A DNA stretch of 42,468 bases from Nitrospirota bacterium (lineage in GTDB: Bacteria; Nitrospirota; Leptospirillia; Leptospirillales; Leptospirillaceae). The notes under the pieces were generated by a model. That model searched no databases, was not told where the DNA came from, and saw nothing but the letters and a program-made list of their open reading frames with translations. The stretch is taken from NCBI GenBank assembly GCA_021801345.1, contig JAJYYA010000023.1:1-42468 (forward strand). The letters run 5' to 3'. Each line of letters starts with the position of its first letter. Position 1 is the stretch's first letter. Positions 41,924 through 42,468 of this stretch are shown piece by piece. Made by a program: the position numbers and the translations under genes.

Positions 41924-42147
41924 AGGTGCAACGCTCCCTTCACTCTTTTCCTCCTGAATAAGGGACGGATCTTCTTCCCGAATGTCGGCCAAGGACTAAA
42001 GAGAGTAACGAGGGTGTCGGAGCGAGAGACCGGTCTTCTCCGGCACGATCAGGAAAACCGGAAGCGAGCCAGAAGAGGCCAGAAAAGGCCAGAAAAGGAA
42101 AGGTCTTCGGGAGAGGGACGACGATTGCCAAGACGACACAAGAAAAA

Positions 42148-42224
42148 TGGTCGGGGCGAAAGGATTTGAACCTTCGACCCCACCGTCCCGAACGGTGTGC
42201 GCTACCAGGCTGCGCCACGCCCCG
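42148..42224 (-). tRNA. tRNA-Pro (anticodon CGG)
   Basis: A 77-base cloverleaf with the same acceptor and T arms as the tRNA-Pro at 7964-8040 and an anticodon arm CACCG-TTCGGGA-CGGTG giving CGG. The CCA end is encoded, followed by a T5 trailer. Confidence 0.95.
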
Positions 42225-42308
42225 ACATTGCCCCTGAGTCAATCATGCAAAGAGTGTGTCGATCCCGCGGGATGGATCCGGAGATCGATCCGGAGATCAA
42301 ACCGCTTC

Positions 42309-42338
42309 ACTATACATCAGAACGCCCTCGGGTGACAA
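42309..42338 (-). promoter_or_regulatory. Candidate promoter of the tRNA-Pro(CGG) gene
   Basis: TTGTCA (42333-42338), 18 bases, TATAGT (42309-42314) on the minus strand, about 85 bases before the mature tRNA 5' end, which implies a 5' leader for RNase P removal. A 12-base direct repeat ATCCGGAGATCG / ATCCGGAGATCA lies in that leader. Confidence 0.5.
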
Positions 42339-42425
42339 TCCCGCATTCGGATCCGAAACGGCTCCCCCGGCGACTTTCAAACAGGGAGAGCCCTCCTTAC
42401 CTGATCCAAGTCCGTTCCCGGCGAG

Positions 42426-42466
42426 TTTGACCCGGGATCTCTTTTTAGGTAGGGTCAAAAAGATCC
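42426..42466. repeat. Two overlapping inverted repeats at the window end
   Basis: TTTGACCC (42426-42433) pairs with GGGTCAAA (42452-42459), and GGATCTcTTTTT (42435-42446) pairs with AAAAAGATCC (42457-42466) with one bulged base. The two share bases 42457-42459 and cannot form together. Neighbouring sequence is cut off. Confidence 0.6.
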
Positions 42467-42468
42467 TC

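Noticed and set aside
41940-42242. 100-codon minus-strand frame overlapping the tRNA
   Set aside because: It runs through the tRNA-Pro gene and cannot be a real protein.
1-42468. CRISPR arrays, integrases, prophage genes or classical defence operons
   Set aside because: No regularly spaced repeats or such genes were seen; the only defence link is the DruA-like domain in the transposase.

Overview
This is a GC-rich, gene-dense bacterial chromosome segment, mostly coded on the minus strand. LpxA and an HldD-type heptose epimerase point to a Gram-negative cell that makes lipopolysaccharide. An exported c-type cytochrome, a citramalate route to isoleucine and a trehalose cluster would fit an acidophilic Nitrospirota bacterium such as Leptospirillum. 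That genus guess is from memory of the families and is not proven by the sequence. Compact operons are the rule: stop and start codons are shared (TGATG or GTGA) at many junctions, and TTG and GTG starts with good ribosome sites are common.

Layout. 1-2051 holds the first 683 codons of glycogen phosphorylase, running off the left edge. 2052-3199 carries a near-perfect sigma-54 promoter ahead of a 119-residue orphan. 3229-4098 is an exported Sel1-repeat protein. The next stretch, 4099-4570, looks empty in standard annotation. It holds a consensus-like plus-strand promoter, two short frames with ribosome sites, and a strong hairpin starting at the base after the second stop, so it looks like an unannotated small-gene unit. 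4571-8825 holds rlmB-cysS-surE, then the conserved ihfA-merR-tRNA-Pro block.

8973-18250 is one long aspartate-family operon: alaC, an unknown exported protein, hom, thrC, an ApgM-like gene, lysC, cimA and lpxA. There is no ordinary thrB here, and the ApgM-like protein sits exactly where homoserine kinase is needed. 18618-21230 is a mobile and decayed zone: a DUF4338-ISAs1 transposase broken by a frameshift, then an intact VapB antitoxin followed by only the tail of VapC.

21565-27594 encodes a 2009-residue cyclic-di-GMP protein with repeated PAS and GAF modules, GGDEF, a probable globin sensor, EAL and a possible C-terminal zinc-binding region. It is followed by a thioredoxin-like ferredoxin, a cytochrome c, an M48-like protein without its catalytic motif, hldD, a divergent dTDP-4-dehydrorhamnose reductase and a DUF29 protein. 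From 33407 to 42224 the minus strand carries trehalose synthesis (otsA, otsB) with a glycosyltransferase and two MFS transporters. Upstream of these lie a YciI-like protein, apt, an RpoS-like sigma factor, acylphosphatase and a second tRNA-Pro. The alternative sigma factor, the trehalose genes and the c-di-GMP protein together suggest stress and lifestyle control.
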